Shown: positions 37,429-46,527, counted from the first letter of the stretch. The stretch: DNA of 64,000 nt from Gammaproteobacteria bacterium (GCA_009842505.1 VYFG01000135.1:1-64000); one strand, 5' to 3'. Notes: generated by a model from the sequence alone, not told the origin. Numbers and translations: made by a program.

Positions 37429-38821
37429 ATTCGTTCGCAGGATCCACTTCGTGGGCATCGGTGGCATCGGGATGAGCGGGATTGCGGAAGTCCTCATCGG
37501 CGAGGGTTTTACCGTTTCCGGCTCCGACCTGGTCCGCAACGCCATCGTGGACCGGCTCTCCGAGGCCGGGGCGAGAATCCATATCGGTCACGATGCGGCG
37601 AATATCGAGGGCGCCGATGCCGTGGTCACATCTGCTGCGGTGATGGATGACAACGTGGAGGTGCAGGCTGCCCATGCGCAAAAGATACCCGTGGTCCGGC
37701 GGGCGCAGATGCTGGGTGAACTGATGCGTTTCCGCCGTGGCATCGCGATCGCCGGCACCCATGGAAAAACCACCACCACCAGCCTGGTGTCCGCAGTCCT
37801 AGCCACCGCCGGGCTTGATCCCACGTTCGTGGTCGGCGGCGTGGTCAACAGTACGCGGACCAATGCCCGCCTTGGGCGCGGCGAGTACCTGGTGGCCGAA
37901 GCCGACGAAAGCGATGCCTCGTTCCTCCATCTGCAGCCGCAGATGGCAGTGGTCACCAATATTGACGCCGATCACATGGAAACCTATGGCGGCGATTTTG
38001 ACCGGTTGCGCCGGACCTACCTCAGGTTTCTCCACAACCTGCCGTTCTACGGTCTTGCCGTTTTGTGCTTCGATGACCCGGAAGTCAGGAGCCTGAATGG
38101 CGAACTCGCACGTCGTTTTCTGAGTTATGGACTTGGCGGGGATGTTCATTTTCGCGCGACCAACCTGCGCTTCGCGGGATGCGAAAGTCATTTCGAGGTG
38201 GTGACACCCCATGGCGGGCTGGGTGAGTTCCGCCTCAGCATGCCGGGGGAGCACAATGTACTCAATGCCCTGGCTGCCATTGCCATCGCCAGCAAGCTGG
38301 GGATTGGCATGGGGCATGTCCGCAGGGCGTTGGCGGACTTCGAGGGAATCGGCCGGCGGTTTCAGCTGCTCGGCACCCTGTCCCTGCCGGGCGGGGAAGT
38401 GGTGATGGTGGACGATTACGCGCATCATCCCCGGGAACTACAGGCCACGTTGGTCGCGGCCCGCGGCTGCTGGCCGGACCGGAGAATCGTGGCGGTGTTC
38501 CAGCCCCATCGCTACACCAGGACGCGGGACCTGTTCGACGATTTCGTCCAGATGCTCGCCGGGCTCGACAGCCTGATCGTGACCGAGGTGTATCCCGCCG
38601 GCGAACAACCCATCCCCGGGGCCGACGGGCGCGCCCTTTGCAACGCAATACGCAAACGGGGCAGGAACCCGGTCTTTGTGAAGAAGCTCAAGGAACTGAA
38701 GGCACTGCTGCCGGGATACCTGCACCCGGGAGACGTGCTCCTGACACTCGGCGCCGGCGATATCGGGCGGTTTGCCTCGTGCCTGTGCGCCGAGGGGCTG
38801 GTGGAGGCAAAGGCATCATGA
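37421..38821 (+). CDS. murC: UDP-MurNAc:L-alanine ligase MurC
   Basis: This 466-residue ligase adds the first amino acid of the stem peptide. The start MREFVRRIHFVGIGGIGMSG at 37421 is canonical and overlaps murG by eight bases. Motifs are the N-terminal VGIGGIGMSGIAEVL, the ATP loop IAGTHGKTTTTSLV, EADESDASFL, and the C-terminal DDYAHHPREL with QPHRYTRTRDLF. Length is close to that of the E. coli enzyme (491). Confidence 0.97.
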   Translation: MREFVRRIHFVGIGGIGMSGIAEVLIGEGFTVSGSDLVRNAIVDRLSEAGARIHIGHDAANIEGADAVVTSAAVMDDNVEVQAAHAQKIPVVRRAQMLGELMRFRRGIAIAGTHGKTTTTSLVSAVLATAGLDPTFVVGGVVNSTRTNARLGRGEYLVAEADESDASFLHLQPQMAVVTNIDADHMETYGGDFDRLRRTYLRFLHNLPFYGLAVLCFDDPEVRSLNGELARRFLSYGLGGDVHFRATNLRFAGCESHFEVVTPHGGLGEFRLSMPGEHNVLNALAAIAIASKLGIGMGHVRRALADFEGIGRRFQLLGTLSLPGGEVVMVDDYAHHPRELQATLVAARGCWPDRRIVAVFQPHRYTRTRDLFDDFVQMLAGLDSLIVTEVYPAGEQPIPGADGRALCNAIRKRGRNPVFVKKLKELKALLPGYLHPGDVLLTLGAGDIGRFASCLCAEGLVEAKAS

Positions 38822-39738
38822 TGGCAGCCAGGACACAGTCACCGGCACCGTTCGATGCCAGGGGCCTGCGCGGCGTTCTGCGCATTCATGAACCGATGTC
38901 ACAGCATACCAGCTGGCGCGTGGGCGGGGTGGCGGATTATTTCTATCTGCCCGCCGACAAGGAGGATGCGGTTGACCTTGTCCGGCGGATCCCCCGGGAC
39001 ATGCCGGTCACGTGGCTGGGGCTCGGCAGCAACCTGCTGGTACGGGACGGCGGAATCGAGGGGATGGTGATCAAGACGGTCAAGTCGTTGGCCGGGGTGG
39101 ACATTCTGGACAGTAACCGGCTGTTCGCGGAAGCCGGTGCGACCTGTGCCAAGGTGGCAAGACGGAGTGTCGCGGCAGGACTGGCCGGCGCGGAGTTTCT
39201 CGCCGGTGTGCCGGGTTCGTTCGGCGGTGCGCTGGCCATGAATGCCGGAGCCTTTGGCGGGGAAACCTGGCCGCTGGTACTGGAGGTGGAATGCGTCGAC
39301 CGGCAGGGCAACCTGGTCCGGTACTCGCGGGGCGAGGTGGCCTACGGCTATCGCCGGGTGGAGCTTCCCGACGGTGTGGCGCTGCTGTCCGGCGTACTGG
39401 AACTCAGGCCCGGCGAGGGTGACGGGGGTCGGCAGGAGATTCGGAAATTGCTGGACCGGCGCAGTGCCAGCCAGCCGATACAAAGTGCCAATGCGGGCTC
39501 GGTGTTCAAGAATCCGCGGGGAGATCACGCCGCCAGAATCATCGAGCAGGCGGGTCTCAAGGGCCATTCCGTGGGCGGTGCCCGGCTGTCCGCCAAACAT
39601 GCCAACTTCATCATCAACGAAGGCGGGGCCAGTGCCCGGGATATCGAGGCGCTGATCGAGGAAGTCCGGGAACGGGTGCTGTCGGCATCGGGCATCGAAC
39701 TGGAACCGGAAGTGCGAATCATCGGGAGAAGGCCATGA
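38818..39738 (+). CDS. murB: UDP-N-acetylenolpyruvoylglucosamine reductase MurB
   Basis: This 306-residue FAD enzyme reduces enolpyruvyl-UDP-GlcNAc with NADPH. The length and loop layout fit the shorter type IIa enzymes, not the 342-residue E. coli type I. Features are HTSWRVGGVADYF, LGLGSNLLVRDGGI (FAD pyrophosphate), FLAGVPGSFGGALAMNAGAFG, the catalytic Ser in NAGSVFKNP, and the C-terminal Glu in GIELEPEVRI. ATG 38818 overlaps murC by four bases, and the next gene is ftsQ, not ddl. Confidence 0.97.
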   Translation: MMAARTQSPAPFDARGLRGVLRIHEPMSQHTSWRVGGVADYFYLPADKEDAVDLVRRIPRDMPVTWLGLGSNLLVRDGGIEGMVIKTVKSLAGVDILDSNRLFAEAGATCAKVARRSVAAGLAGAEFLAGVPGSFGGALAMNAGAFGGETWPLVLEVECVDRQGNLVRYSRGEVAYGYRRVELPDGVALLSGVLELRPGEGDGGRQEIRKLLDRRSASQPIQSANAGSVFKNPRGDHAARIIEQAGLKGHSVGGARLSAKHANFIINEGGASARDIEALIEEVRERVLSASGIELEPEVRIIGRRP

Positions 39739-40589
39739 ACGATCATGCGCTGGAGAATCTGGCCGGCTACTACGACACTGAAGACGAGGATCCCCGTCCC
39801 CGCTCTTCCTTGTGGGTGATCGTGCTGGTCTTTGTCCTGCTGGTGGCGATCGTCGGCCTCTTCCTCCTGGATTGGCTCTACAACCCGGAGAAGTTCCGCA
39901 TCGAGGAGGTGGAGATTCACGGCCAGCTCGAACATGTGGACACGGAGTTGATTCGCTCCGCGGTGGCTTCCGAACTGGACGGGAACTACTTTTCCGCGAG
40001 GCTGGAGGACATCGAGGGGGCCATTCGTACGCTGCCCTGGGTCTTCGATGCGAGTGTACGGCGGCGCTGGCCTTCCACGCTCGTGGTGGGCGTGGATGAA
40101 GTAAGTCCCGTCGCGGCGTGGGGGTCGGACCGGTGGCTCAATGCCAGCGGGGACCTGGTCGAGCGCGAGCCTTGGGACGGCAGTCTGCCGGTGCTGGATG
40201 GCCCCGAAAACATGAAAGAGGTCGTCTGGCGTGCCTTCCGGGAATGGCAAGGACTGTTTGCCGATCAGGGCCTGTCCTTGGACCGGCTCGAATTTGACGA
40301 GCGCGAACTCTGGTACATGACGCTGTCGTTCGCCGAGCGGCTGGACCGGGGCCGTGCCCCGGAGGCGGATGCGGCCGACCGGTCCCCACCGGTGACCGCG
40401 GCAGTCGTCATGATCGTGGACAACCTCGACGCGGGTGCCCGCATCCAGCGGCTGATCAGCGCGCTCAACAGCCAACTGATCAGTGAATTTCCCAACATGC
40501 GGTCTGTTGACCTGCGTTATCCGAACGGTTTCGCCATCCATTGGGCGCACGACGCGCCCGATGTACGGGGACTCGCCGAATCGAACTGA
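39735..40589 (+). CDS. ftsQ: Cell division protein FtsQ
   Basis: This 284-residue bitopic protein has an acidic cytoplasmic tail, a transmembrane helix (SLWVIVLVFVLLVAIVGLFL, near residues 30-50), a POTRA domain (FRIEEVEIHGQLEHVDTELI) and a beta domain with the family WPSTLVVGVDEVSPVAAW. It anchors FtsBL in the divisome. It overlaps murB by four bases and lies three bases before ftsA. Length is usual. Confidence 0.95.
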   Translation: MNDHALENLAGYYDTEDEDPRPRSSLWVIVLVFVLLVAIVGLFLLDWLYNPEKFRIEEVEIHGQLEHVDTELIRSAVASELDGNYFSARLEDIEGAIRTLPWVFDASVRRRWPSTLVVGVDEVSPVAAWGSDRWLNASGDLVEREPWDGSLPVLDGPENMKEVVWRAFREWQGLFADQGLSLDRLEFDERELWYMTLSFAERLDRGRAPEADAADRSPPVTAAVVMIVDNLDAGARIQRLISALNSQLISEFPNMRSVDLRYPNGFAIHWAHDAPDVRGLAESN

Positions 40590-40592
40590 CTC

Positions 40593-41828
40593 ATGGCCCG
40601 GAAAACCAACGACAATCTCATCGTCGGTATCGACATTGGCACGTCCAAGGTCCTGGCGATCGTCGGTGAAATCGGCGACGACGGGGCGGTCGAGATCATC
40701 GGCGTGGGGCATCACCCGGCCAAGGGGCTGCGCAAGGGTGTCGTGGCCAACATCGAGTCCACGGTGCAGTCGATCCAGCGTGCCGTGGAGGAGGCCGAGC
40801 TGATGGCCGGCTGCCAGATCTACTCGATTTTCGCCGGTATCGCCGGGGCGCACATCAACAGTTTCAATTCCCACGGTGTGGTTGCGGTGCGTGACGGCGA
40901 GGTGGCGCACGGGGACATCGAGCGGGTGATCGACGCCGCCAGGGCCATGGCCATCCCAAATGACCAGCGCATTCTCCATGTGATGCCGCAGGACTTCATC
41001 ATCGACGGCCAGGATGGTATCCGTGAGCCCGTGGGCATGAGCGGTGTGCGCATGGAGGCCAAGGTCCACATGATCACCGGCGCGGTCAGCGCGATTCAGA
41101 ATATCATCAAGTGCGTCCGCCGCTGCGGGCTTGAGGTGGACGACGTCGTCCTGGAGCAGATTGCCTCCAGCGAGTCGGTACTGACCGAGGACGAGAGGGA
41201 ACTCGGGGTCTGCATGATCGAGATTGGCGGCGGCACCACCGGAATCGCGGTTTTTACGGAAGGCGCGATCCGGCATACCGCGGTCATTCCCATTGCCGGT
41301 GACCAGGTAACCAATGACATCGCCGTGGCGTTTCACACCCCGACTCCCGCAGCGGAGGAACTGAAGAAGAAGTACGGCTGCGCGCTGGCACAGATGGTGG
41401 ATGAAAACCAGACGGTCGAGACGCCAAGCATCGGCGGCAGGCCCCCGCGTACGCTGTCGAGGCAGAATCTCGCGGAAATCATCGAACCCCGGCTGGAAGA
41501 ACTGCTGCTCCTGGTGCAGTCCGAGCTTCGCAGCAGCGGCTTCGAGGAACTCATCGGTTCCGGCATCGTCTTGACCGGCGGCAGTTCCCGCATGGAGGGC
41601 ATGACGGAACTGGCCGAGGAAATCTTCCACCTCCCGGTACGACTCGGCGTGCCGAGGTATGACGGCGCGCTCAGCGAGGTAGTCAGGAATCCGATCTATG
41701 CCACGGGCATCGGGCTGATTCAGTTCGGCCATGCCAACCGTATCCGGGTCAGTCAGATCAGCCAGGAGCCGGCCGGGATCGGCATCCTGATGGGGCGGAT
41801 GAAAGGTTGGCTCAGGGGAAGTTTCTAG
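40593..41828 (+). CDS. ftsA: Cell division protein FtsA
   Basis: This 411-residue actin-like ATPase tethers FtsZ to the membrane. It has phosphate 1 GIDIGTSKVLAIVG, the phosphate 2/adenosine motifs MIEIGGGTTGIAVF and IVLTGGSSRMEGM, the 1C domain characteristic of FtsA, and a C-terminal amphipathic membrane-targeting helix (LMGRMKGWLRGSF). It is the last tightly packed gene of the operon; a 129-base gap precedes ftsZ. Confidence 0.98.
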   Translation: MARKTNDNLIVGIDIGTSKVLAIVGEIGDDGAVEIIGVGHHPAKGLRKGVVANIESTVQSIQRAVEEAELMAGCQIYSIFAGIAGAHINSFNSHGVVAVRDGEVAHGDIERVIDAARAMAIPNDQRILHVMPQDFIIDGQDGIREPVGMSGVRMEAKVHMITGAVSAIQNIIKCVRRCGLEVDDVVLEQIASSESVLTEDERELGVCMIEIGGGTTGIAVFTEGAIRHTAVIPIAGDQVTNDIAVAFHTPTPAAEELKKKYGCALAQMVDENQTVETPSIGGRPPRTLSRQNLAEIIEPRLEELLLLVQSELRSSGFEELIGSGIVLTGGSSRMEGMTELAEEIFHLPVRLGVPRYDGALSEVVRNPIYATGIGLIQFGHANRIRVSQISQEPAGIGILMGRMKGWLRGSF

Positions 41829-41957
41829 GGTGATGAATTACCGGTTCATTGCCCGTGCCGTGCATGCCGTCTGCGGCGTGTGCGGCGAATTCGAGGCGGC
41901 GGACTGCGCTTGCAGGCCTGCTGCCGGTTGTTACTTGCATATTGGGAGGCTTTAGAC

Positions 41958-43121
41958 ATGTTTGAATTGGTTGAGGCGGTAAGCCAGCAGGCGGTGATCA
42001 AGGTCATCGGCGTTGGCGGTGGCGGCGGTAACGCCGTCGAACACATGCTGAGAGCGGATCTGGATGGCGTCGATTTCATCAACGCCAATACCGACGCGCA
42101 GATGCTGTCGCGCTCCAATGCACCGACCATCCTGCAATTGGGTGAAAACCTGACCAAGGGACTCGGGGCGGGCGCCAATCCCGAAATCGGCCGTCAGGCG
42201 GCCATGGAGGACCGGGACCGGATTTCCGATGCCATCAACGGTGCCGACATGATTTTCATCACCGCGGGCATGGGTGGCGGAACCGGAACCGGGGCCACGC
42301 CGGTCATAGCCGAACTGGCCCGGGAGAAGGGGGCTCTCACGGTCGCAGTGGTGACGAAGCCCTTTCCGTTCGAGGGGCAAAAGCGCATGGACCTAGCCAT
42401 GCTTGGTATCGAGGACCTGCAGGAGCACGTGGATTCCCTGATCACGGTACCCAACGAAAAGGTGCTGGCGGTCATGGGGCACGAAGCCTCCCTGGTGGAC
42501 GCGTTCGCCAAGGCCAACGAGGTCCTGTTCAACGCCGTGCAGGGAATCTCGGAACTCATCACCCGGCCCGGTCTGATCAATGTCGACTTTGCCGACGTGC
42601 GCACGGTGATGGCAGAGATGGGCAGGGCGATGATGGGGTCCGCCACGGCCAACGGAGAGAACCGCGCGGTTGAGGCCGCCCGGCAGGCGATCTCGAGCCC
42701 CCTTCTTGAGAACATCAATCTCTATGGCGCCAAGGGACTTCTGGTGAATATCACCGCGGGCCCGGACATGGCTATCGGGGAATTCGAGGCGGTGGGCAAC
42801 TCCATTCACGAGTACGCCGCGCCGGACGCCAACCTGGTGATCGGCACCGCCTTCGACCCCGAGATGCAGGGTGACCTGCGGGTGACCATGGTGGCTACCG
42901 GCCTTTGTGATTCAAGTTCTCCCAAGCCCGTGGTGGAGAAGCCCGTCAAGGCCGCACCGCCGCCGCCCAAGGAGGAGAAGGCGGAAGAAAAGCTGCCCAA
43001 GGGCGCCATGGTGCCGCCACGCAAGTTCGCCAGGGCGGGCGGCGCGTCGATGGCGGAGGCCGCCCAGCTCGACCTGGATCACCTGGAAATTCCCGCATTC
43101 CTCAGGCGACAGGCCGACTAG
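41958..43121 (+). CDS. ftsZ: Cell division GTPase FtsZ
   Basis: This 387-residue tubulin homologue forms the Z ring. The start [13 protein letters not shown] at 41958 follows GGGAGG at good spacing; upstream codons in frame are not conserved. It has the tubulin signature [13 protein letters not shown], the T7 loop region with [11 protein letters not shown], a flexible Pro/Lys/Glu-rich linker (about residues 320-365) and the conserved C-terminal peptide [14 protein letters not shown] that binds FtsA/ZipA. The 129-base gap from ftsA may hold its own promoter, as in other gammaproteobacteria. Confidence 0.98.
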   Translation: MFELVEAVSQQAVIKVIGVGGGGGNAVEHMLRADLDGVDFINANTDAQMLSRSNAPTILQLGENLTKGLGAGANPEIGRQAAMEDRDRISDAINGADMIFITAGMGGGTGTGATPVIAELAREKGALTVAVVTKPFPFEGQKRMDLAMLGIEDLQEHVDSLITVPNEKVLAVMGHEASLVDAFAKANEVLFNAVQGISELITRPGLINVDFADVRTVMAEMGRAMMGSATANGENRAVEAARQAISSPLLENINLYGAKGLLVNITAGPDMAIGEFEAVGNSIHEYAAPDANLVIGTAFDPEMQGDLRVTMVATGLCDSSSPKPVVEKPVKAAPPPPKEEKAEEKLPKGAMVPPRKFARAGGASMAEAAQLDLDHLEIPAFLRRQAD

Positions 43122-43463
43122 GAGTGCATTGCACGCACCCTGGTTTCTCATGAGAAGATGTCCGGAAGGTCCGAGAGCTGCCGGTTCCGGATCCTGAAGT
43201 GGATCCGTGGCTGGTACCCGTTCGACCGGGCAGTCCGGGACTGTACCGGGTCCGGGGTGACGGCACGCCAGTGCCGGAACCGGGACCTGTGGAAGTACCG
43301 CGCCATCCTCCCAAGGCGCGGTCTTCCACCCGGAGACGGGCGGGTCTGCTCGCGTGCGGGACACCAGAGGCCGATTGCACCGCTATGGGGCGCCGGACCT
43401 GCCCGGAGGGCAGGATGGCACCGGCATCACATGCTGTTCACGCGGGTGAAAGTTGTAACGCAA

Positions 43464-43496
43464 CGGTAATGCTACGGTAATGCTACGGTAATGCTA
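43464..43496 (+). repeat. Three tandem copies of CGGTAATGCTA
   Basis: CGGTAATGCTA occurs three times without mismatch, end to end, with an 11-base period (about one helical turn), 97 bases before lpxC. A protein bound to each copy would sit on the same DNA face, which suggests an activator or repressor array. Slippage expansion is the alternative. Confidence 0.75.
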
Positions 43497-43549
43497 ATTG
43501 GTTCTCAACCAGCCCATTTTGTTGTAGTATCGCCGAATAACCCCTCCTT

Positions 43550-43568
43550 TTATAAAATTATTTTATAA
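43550..43568. promoter_or_regulatory. AT-only palindrome upstream of lpxC
   Basis: TTATAAAAT (43550-43558) and ATTTTATAA (43560-43568) are perfect inverted repeats around one T. The site ends 24 bases before the lpxC ATG, where it could be an operator over the promoter or a 5'-UTR hairpin. No known regulator motif is recognised. Confidence 0.55.
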
Positions 43569-43592
43569 CCTGAACCGGTTACAGCATTCCGG

Positions 43593-44501
43593 ATGATCAT
43601 ACAGCGCACACTCAAGAATATTATTCGCGCGACTGGTGTCGGGCTGCATACGGGCAAGAAGGTATACCTGACGCTCAAGCCCGCCGTCGAGGATACCGGC
43701 ATCGTATTTGTCCGGACCGACCTCGACCCGGCGGTGGAAGTGCCGGCGCGACCGGAAAATGTCAGTGATACCCGGCTTTCCACCACGCTGGAGCGCGACG
43801 GGGTCAAGATCTCCACCGTGGAGCACCTGATGTCGGCATTTGCCGGATTGGGTATCGACAACGCCTATGTCGAGTTGAGCGCGCCCGAGGTGCCGATCAT
43901 GGATGGCAGCGCCGGGCCGTTCGTGTTCCTGCTGCAGTCGGCCGGCATCCACGAGCAGAAAAAGCTCAAGAAGTTCATCCGGATCAAGAAACCCTGCGTG
44001 GTGAAGGAGGATGACAAGTGGGCGAAGTTCGAGCCGTTCAACGGCTTCAAGGTCACCTTCGCCATAGATTTCGATCACCCCATCCTGAAAAGCTCCACCC
44101 AGACCGCATCGGTGGATTTTTCCACGACGTCATTCGTCAAGGAGGTCAGCCGCGCCCGCACCTTCGGATTCATGGATGACCTGGAGGCCCTCCGGAACGC
44201 GGGACTCGCCCAGGGCGGAAGTTTCGACAACGCCATCGTGATGGACTCCTACCACATCCTCAACGATGACGGCCTGCGTTACGAGGACGAGTTCGTCAAG
44301 CACAAGGTACTGGATGCCATCGGGGACCTGTATCTTCTGGGCCATCCCCTGATCGGGGAATTCAGCGCGCACAAGTCAGGCCATGCACTGAACAACTGCC
44401 TGCTGCGCAAGCTCATCAATGACCAGTCCGCCTGGGAACTGGTTTCCTACGCGGACGAATCCGAAGTCCCGATCTCCTTCGTACGCCCCGTTCCCGCCTG
44501 A
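43593..44501 (+). CDS. lpxC: UDP-3-O-acyl-N-acetylglucosamine deacetylase LpxC
   Basis: This 302-residue zinc amidase catalyses the committed step of lipid A synthesis, so the cell has an LPS outer membrane. Zinc ligands are the His in [10 protein letters not shown] and the His and Asp in [15 protein letters not shown]. The catalytic Glu lies in [11 protein letters not shown]-neighbouring SAPE, and the general-acid His in [12 protein letters not shown]. It sits after ftsZ as in most gammaproteobacteria and is convergent with dciA. Confidence 0.98.
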   Translation: MIIQRTLKNIIRATGVGLHTGKKVYLTLKPAVEDTGIVFVRTDLDPAVEVPARPENVSDTRLSTTLERDGVKISTVEHLMSAFAGLGIDNAYVELSAPEVPIMDGSAGPFVFLLQSAGIHEQKKLKKFIRIKKPCVVKEDDKWAKFEPFNGFKVTFAIDFDHPILKSSTQTASVDFSTTSFVKEVSRARTFGFMDDLEALRNAGLAQGGSFDNAIVMDSYHILNDDGLRYEDEFVKHKVLDAIGDLYLLGHPLIGEFSAHKSGHALNNCLLRKLINDQSAWELVSYADESEVPISFVRPVPA

Positions 44502-44559
44502 CGCCGGATACGCCCGAGTCCGGGTTGCCCCGGTTCCGGGCCCTGCAAGTCAGCCCGGA

Positions 44560-45012
44560 TCACTCATCGTCGTCTTTCACCGCCACGCGCTCGGCCAGCC
44601 GTTCCACGGCCATACGCAGCCCGGGATGTCGCAGGCGGTGCGCGGTCTGGGCGATGTTCTTCTGGCTGGTGGAGGAAACGCGTGCCTCCCGTCCGGCGGG
44701 ACGGGGCGCCGGATGCATCGACGGGGTGGTGCGGACAACCATTTTCCTGGCACCCAGATCGGACAGGGCGGAAAGTATCCGCTGTTGCTGATGCAGCAAT
44801 TCCGTGGCCCAGACCGGGGAGCGGGTGTAGACCACAAGCCGGCCGGACCGGAACAGGAGAGGGAAGCTCAAGTCCGCGGCATTGCCCGCGCAACGGGCCC
44901 ACCTGAGCCGTATCTCCTCCTGTACGGACTCGTCCTCGGGCGCGTCCCTTCCGGCTCGGGAGTTCCTTCGAACGAGTTCCCCCATGACCGAGGCGTGGTT
45001 CAGTTTCTTCAT
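44560..45012 (-). CDS. dciA: DciA-family (DUF721) replicative helicase loader
   Basis: This 150-residue protein has an N-terminal DUF721 domain with a conserved tryptophan motif (IRLRWARCAGNAADLSFPLLF, then GRLVVYTRSPVWATELLHQQ) and a disordered, basic C-terminal tail. DciA loads DnaB in bacteria without DnaC, and its location between lpxC and secA on the opposite strand matches Pseudomonas and relatives. The gene is convergent with lpxC. Upstream of it on the same strand lies an accessory patch not found in the usual arrangement. Confidence 0.88.
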   Translation of the reverse strand: MKKLNHASVMGELVRRNSRAGRDAPEDESVQEEIRLRWARCAGNAADLSFPLLFRSGRLVVYTRSPVWATELLHQQQRILSALSDLGARKMVVRTTPSMHPAPRPAGREARVSSTSQKNIAQTAHRLRHPGLRMAVERLAERVAVKDDDE

Positions 45013-45033
45013 TTCGTTGTCATGCAGGGGAGA

Positions 45034-45381
45034 TCACGAAGCCGTCTCCGGTTTCTCTCCATCCCCCTTTCCTGGCACCTGGTTGCCTTGACTTGCCCGG
45101 GCAACCATTCTCTTGATCGACGGATTCGCCCGGATCGGGCGTAACTCGATCTCCGGATGTCGCCGGGCGAATACGCGGAAGATTTCGTCAGCGAAGGCGG
45201 GTCCGATCATCTCCACTTCGCTGAAGTCGAACAGGACAGTCCTGAGCAGTTCCACGCGTGCAAGCAACCGTTTCGCCTGCGACCGGGCAATCGGCGTGTC
45301 CTGTCCATACCTTGCCAGTCTCACGGGAACCACTGTTTTCGTGAATCCGTAGCCACGCGGCCTAGGACTGCTTTTGTCCAT
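45034..45381 (-). CDS. STAS-like (DUF4325) domain protein
   Basis: This 115-residue protein contains the DUF4325/STAS-like core VLFDFSEVEMIGPAFADEIF, FARRHPEIELRPIRANP. DUF4325 proteins resemble anti-sigma-factor antagonists and often sit beside defence or toxin genes with a helix-turn-helix or ATPase partner, though their biochemical role is not established. The preferred start is ATG 45381 (MDKSSPRPRG), which overlaps the zeta-kinase stop TAA by one base. The frame remains open a further 21 codons into the kinase gene. Confidence 0.8.
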   Translation of the reverse strand: MDKSSPRPRGYGFTKTVVPVRLARYGQDTPIARSQAKRLLARVELLRTVLFDFSEVEMIGPAFADEIFRVFARRHPEIELRPIRANPSIKRMVARASQGNQVPGKGDGEKPETAS

Positions 45382-45968
45382 TACGTTCGCATATCTGGAA
45401 GAGCGGTAAGCGCTTCCACACCGAGAAAGGCATTTTTGACCCATTCAGGAAAGTGGGTCGTAGTCAACCATACTCCCTGCCTAACAATCCCAATTTCTCG
45501 ATGTGGCCGATCAGGGTCAGTGTTATCGTAAAAATGAACCTCGTCAGATTCCAGAATGGCCACTGGAAGATTGGCATAAGATCGAACAAATCGACGTCGG
45601 ACATCTGCCTCCGGAACATTGTGGCCGCCGAGTTCAACGCGATTGCGTATACGGCCGAGTGCTTGGTCAGGTGAGTCCAGGGATATGAAGTGAAGCTCAA
45701 CTCGGTACCTTTCTCTCCGAGCGAGTTTCATGTGACGTATTATCCCAGTGCCAGAGAGGGTTGTCTCCACAAGATGCGAACGTCTTGCATGAATTGCCTT
45801 TTGTCGTCGACTCAGCGCTTCACGGGCCGCCATCCCGGGTGTGCCAGTCATCATGTTGTGGGCAACCGCGTCCGGGTCAATCAAATCAATACCGTCAAAC
45901 CAAGTCGTGCGAGTGAGGATTGATTCGCCGCACCCATTCGGGCCAGCTATCACAAACAGGGTTGGCAT
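45381..45968 (-). CDS. Zeta-toxin-like kinase with mutated Walker A
   Basis: This 195-residue protein resembles zeta/PezT-like P-loop kinases (LFVIAGPNGCGES, LIDPDAVAHNMM, the sensor region VETTLSGTGIIRHMK, VELHFISLDSPDQAL, RIRNRVELGGHNVPEADVRRR). Active members phosphorylate UDP-GlcNAc sugars and poison wall synthesis. In the P-loop the invariant lysine is glutamate: GPNGCGES in place of GPNGxGKS, codon GAA where AAA/AAG is expected, one base change away. The frame is otherwise intact, so it is probably a recently inactivated toxin or one kept for another role. Its small partner is 24 bases upstream. Confidence 0.82.
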   Translation of the reverse strand: MPTLFVIAGPNGCGESILTRTTWFDGIDLIDPDAVAHNMMTGTPGMAAREALSRRQKAIHARRSHLVETTLSGTGIIRHMKLARRERYRVELHFISLDSPDQALGRIRNRVELGGHNVPEADVRRRFVRSYANLPVAILESDEVHFYDNTDPDRPHREIGIVRQGVWLTTTHFPEWVKNAFLGVEALTALPDMRT

Positions 45969-45992
45969 GGTCGCCGACCCGAGTTGGCAAGG

Positions 45993-46193
45993 TCAGCCAG
46001 ATTCTTGACCGGGCATGCTGATCACCCGGTCACCGGCTTTGGTACGTGCAATATAGGCCCCATCCGACCGGACGCCATAAAGTGTTCCCCCAGCCTCCAA
46101 CTGGGCTGCGAGGTCTGCCTTGATCTGTTCCTGCCAGTCTTTTGGCCGGCCGGGTGTATCGGGTAATTTGCTGATTTTATGGTAGCTGTGCAT
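45993..46193 (-). CDS. Small antitoxin-like partner of the zeta-like kinase
   Basis: This 66-residue protein is MHSYHKISKLPDTPGRPKDW followed by a helix (QIKADLAAQLEAGG) and a beta segment (TLYGVRSDGAYIARTKAGDRVISM). It is encoded 24 bases upstream of the zeta-like gene on the same strand, the usual antitoxin-first order. A TATAAT hexamer lies on the minus strand at 46207-46202. The sequence is not the three-helix epsilon antitoxin, so antitoxin function rests on context. Confidence 0.6.
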   Translation of the reverse strand: MHSYHKISKLPDTPGRPKDWQEQIKADLAAQLEAGGTLYGVRSDGAYIARTKAGDRVISMPGQESG

Positions 46194-46444
46194 GAAACAA
46201 AATTATACAGTGTTCTTGTTGCAAATTGGATTCCTCGATTGAATTGGTGTTGAGATCTGCCGAATTGGCACCCTGCCGAATGTCAACCTTTACTGCTCGA
46301 TGACGTAGAGAGCGTTCGGTGAATTGTAGTGGTATTGTGGTCAGATACAACAACCGACCTCCAAACTGGTGGATTGGGTTGTCTCTATACCGGCTATCGG
46401 AACGACCATCACCCGACAGTGTGTCAGTTCTATTTTATATGCTC

Positions 46445-46527
46445 ATTATTCATCGAATAAGTGAATAATGGACTTCACACTACATTCTTGCAAAATTATC
46501 AGTAATTCACTTGATTCGTTCATTATG
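46445..46527 (+). promoter_or_regulatory. Two operator-like repeats at the AbiEi gene start
   Basis: ATTATTCA (46445-46452) and TGAATAAT (46462-46469) are a perfect inverted repeat. A related copy follows: ATTCACTTGATTCG at 46505-46518 (plus strand) matches ATTCACTTATTCG on the minus strand of the first site (46466-46454). The copies are thus inverted to each other, and each abuts an ATG (46468 and 46525). AbiEi antitoxins repress their own promoter by binding paired inverted repeats, which fits this layout. Confidence 0.6.

Larger units (their letters stand above)
43122..43592. other. ftsZ-lpxC intergenic region
   Basis: This 471-base spacer has a GC-rich first part with no coding support. 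From 43460 it turns AT-rich and holds three exact 11-base tandem repeats and a 19-base palindrome close to the lpxC start. A TAGTAT (43525-43530) could be a -10 box, but no well-spaced -35 is seen. Confidence 0.5.

Noticed and set aside
39525-41732. 735-codon minus-strand open frame across murB, ftsQ and ftsA
   Set aside because: It spans three solid genes on the other strand and shows no family pattern.
43158-43469. Open frames in the ftsZ-lpxC spacer
   Set aside because: Arg/Trp/Pro-rich products without a start context or conservation pattern; typical of GC-rich non-coding DNA.
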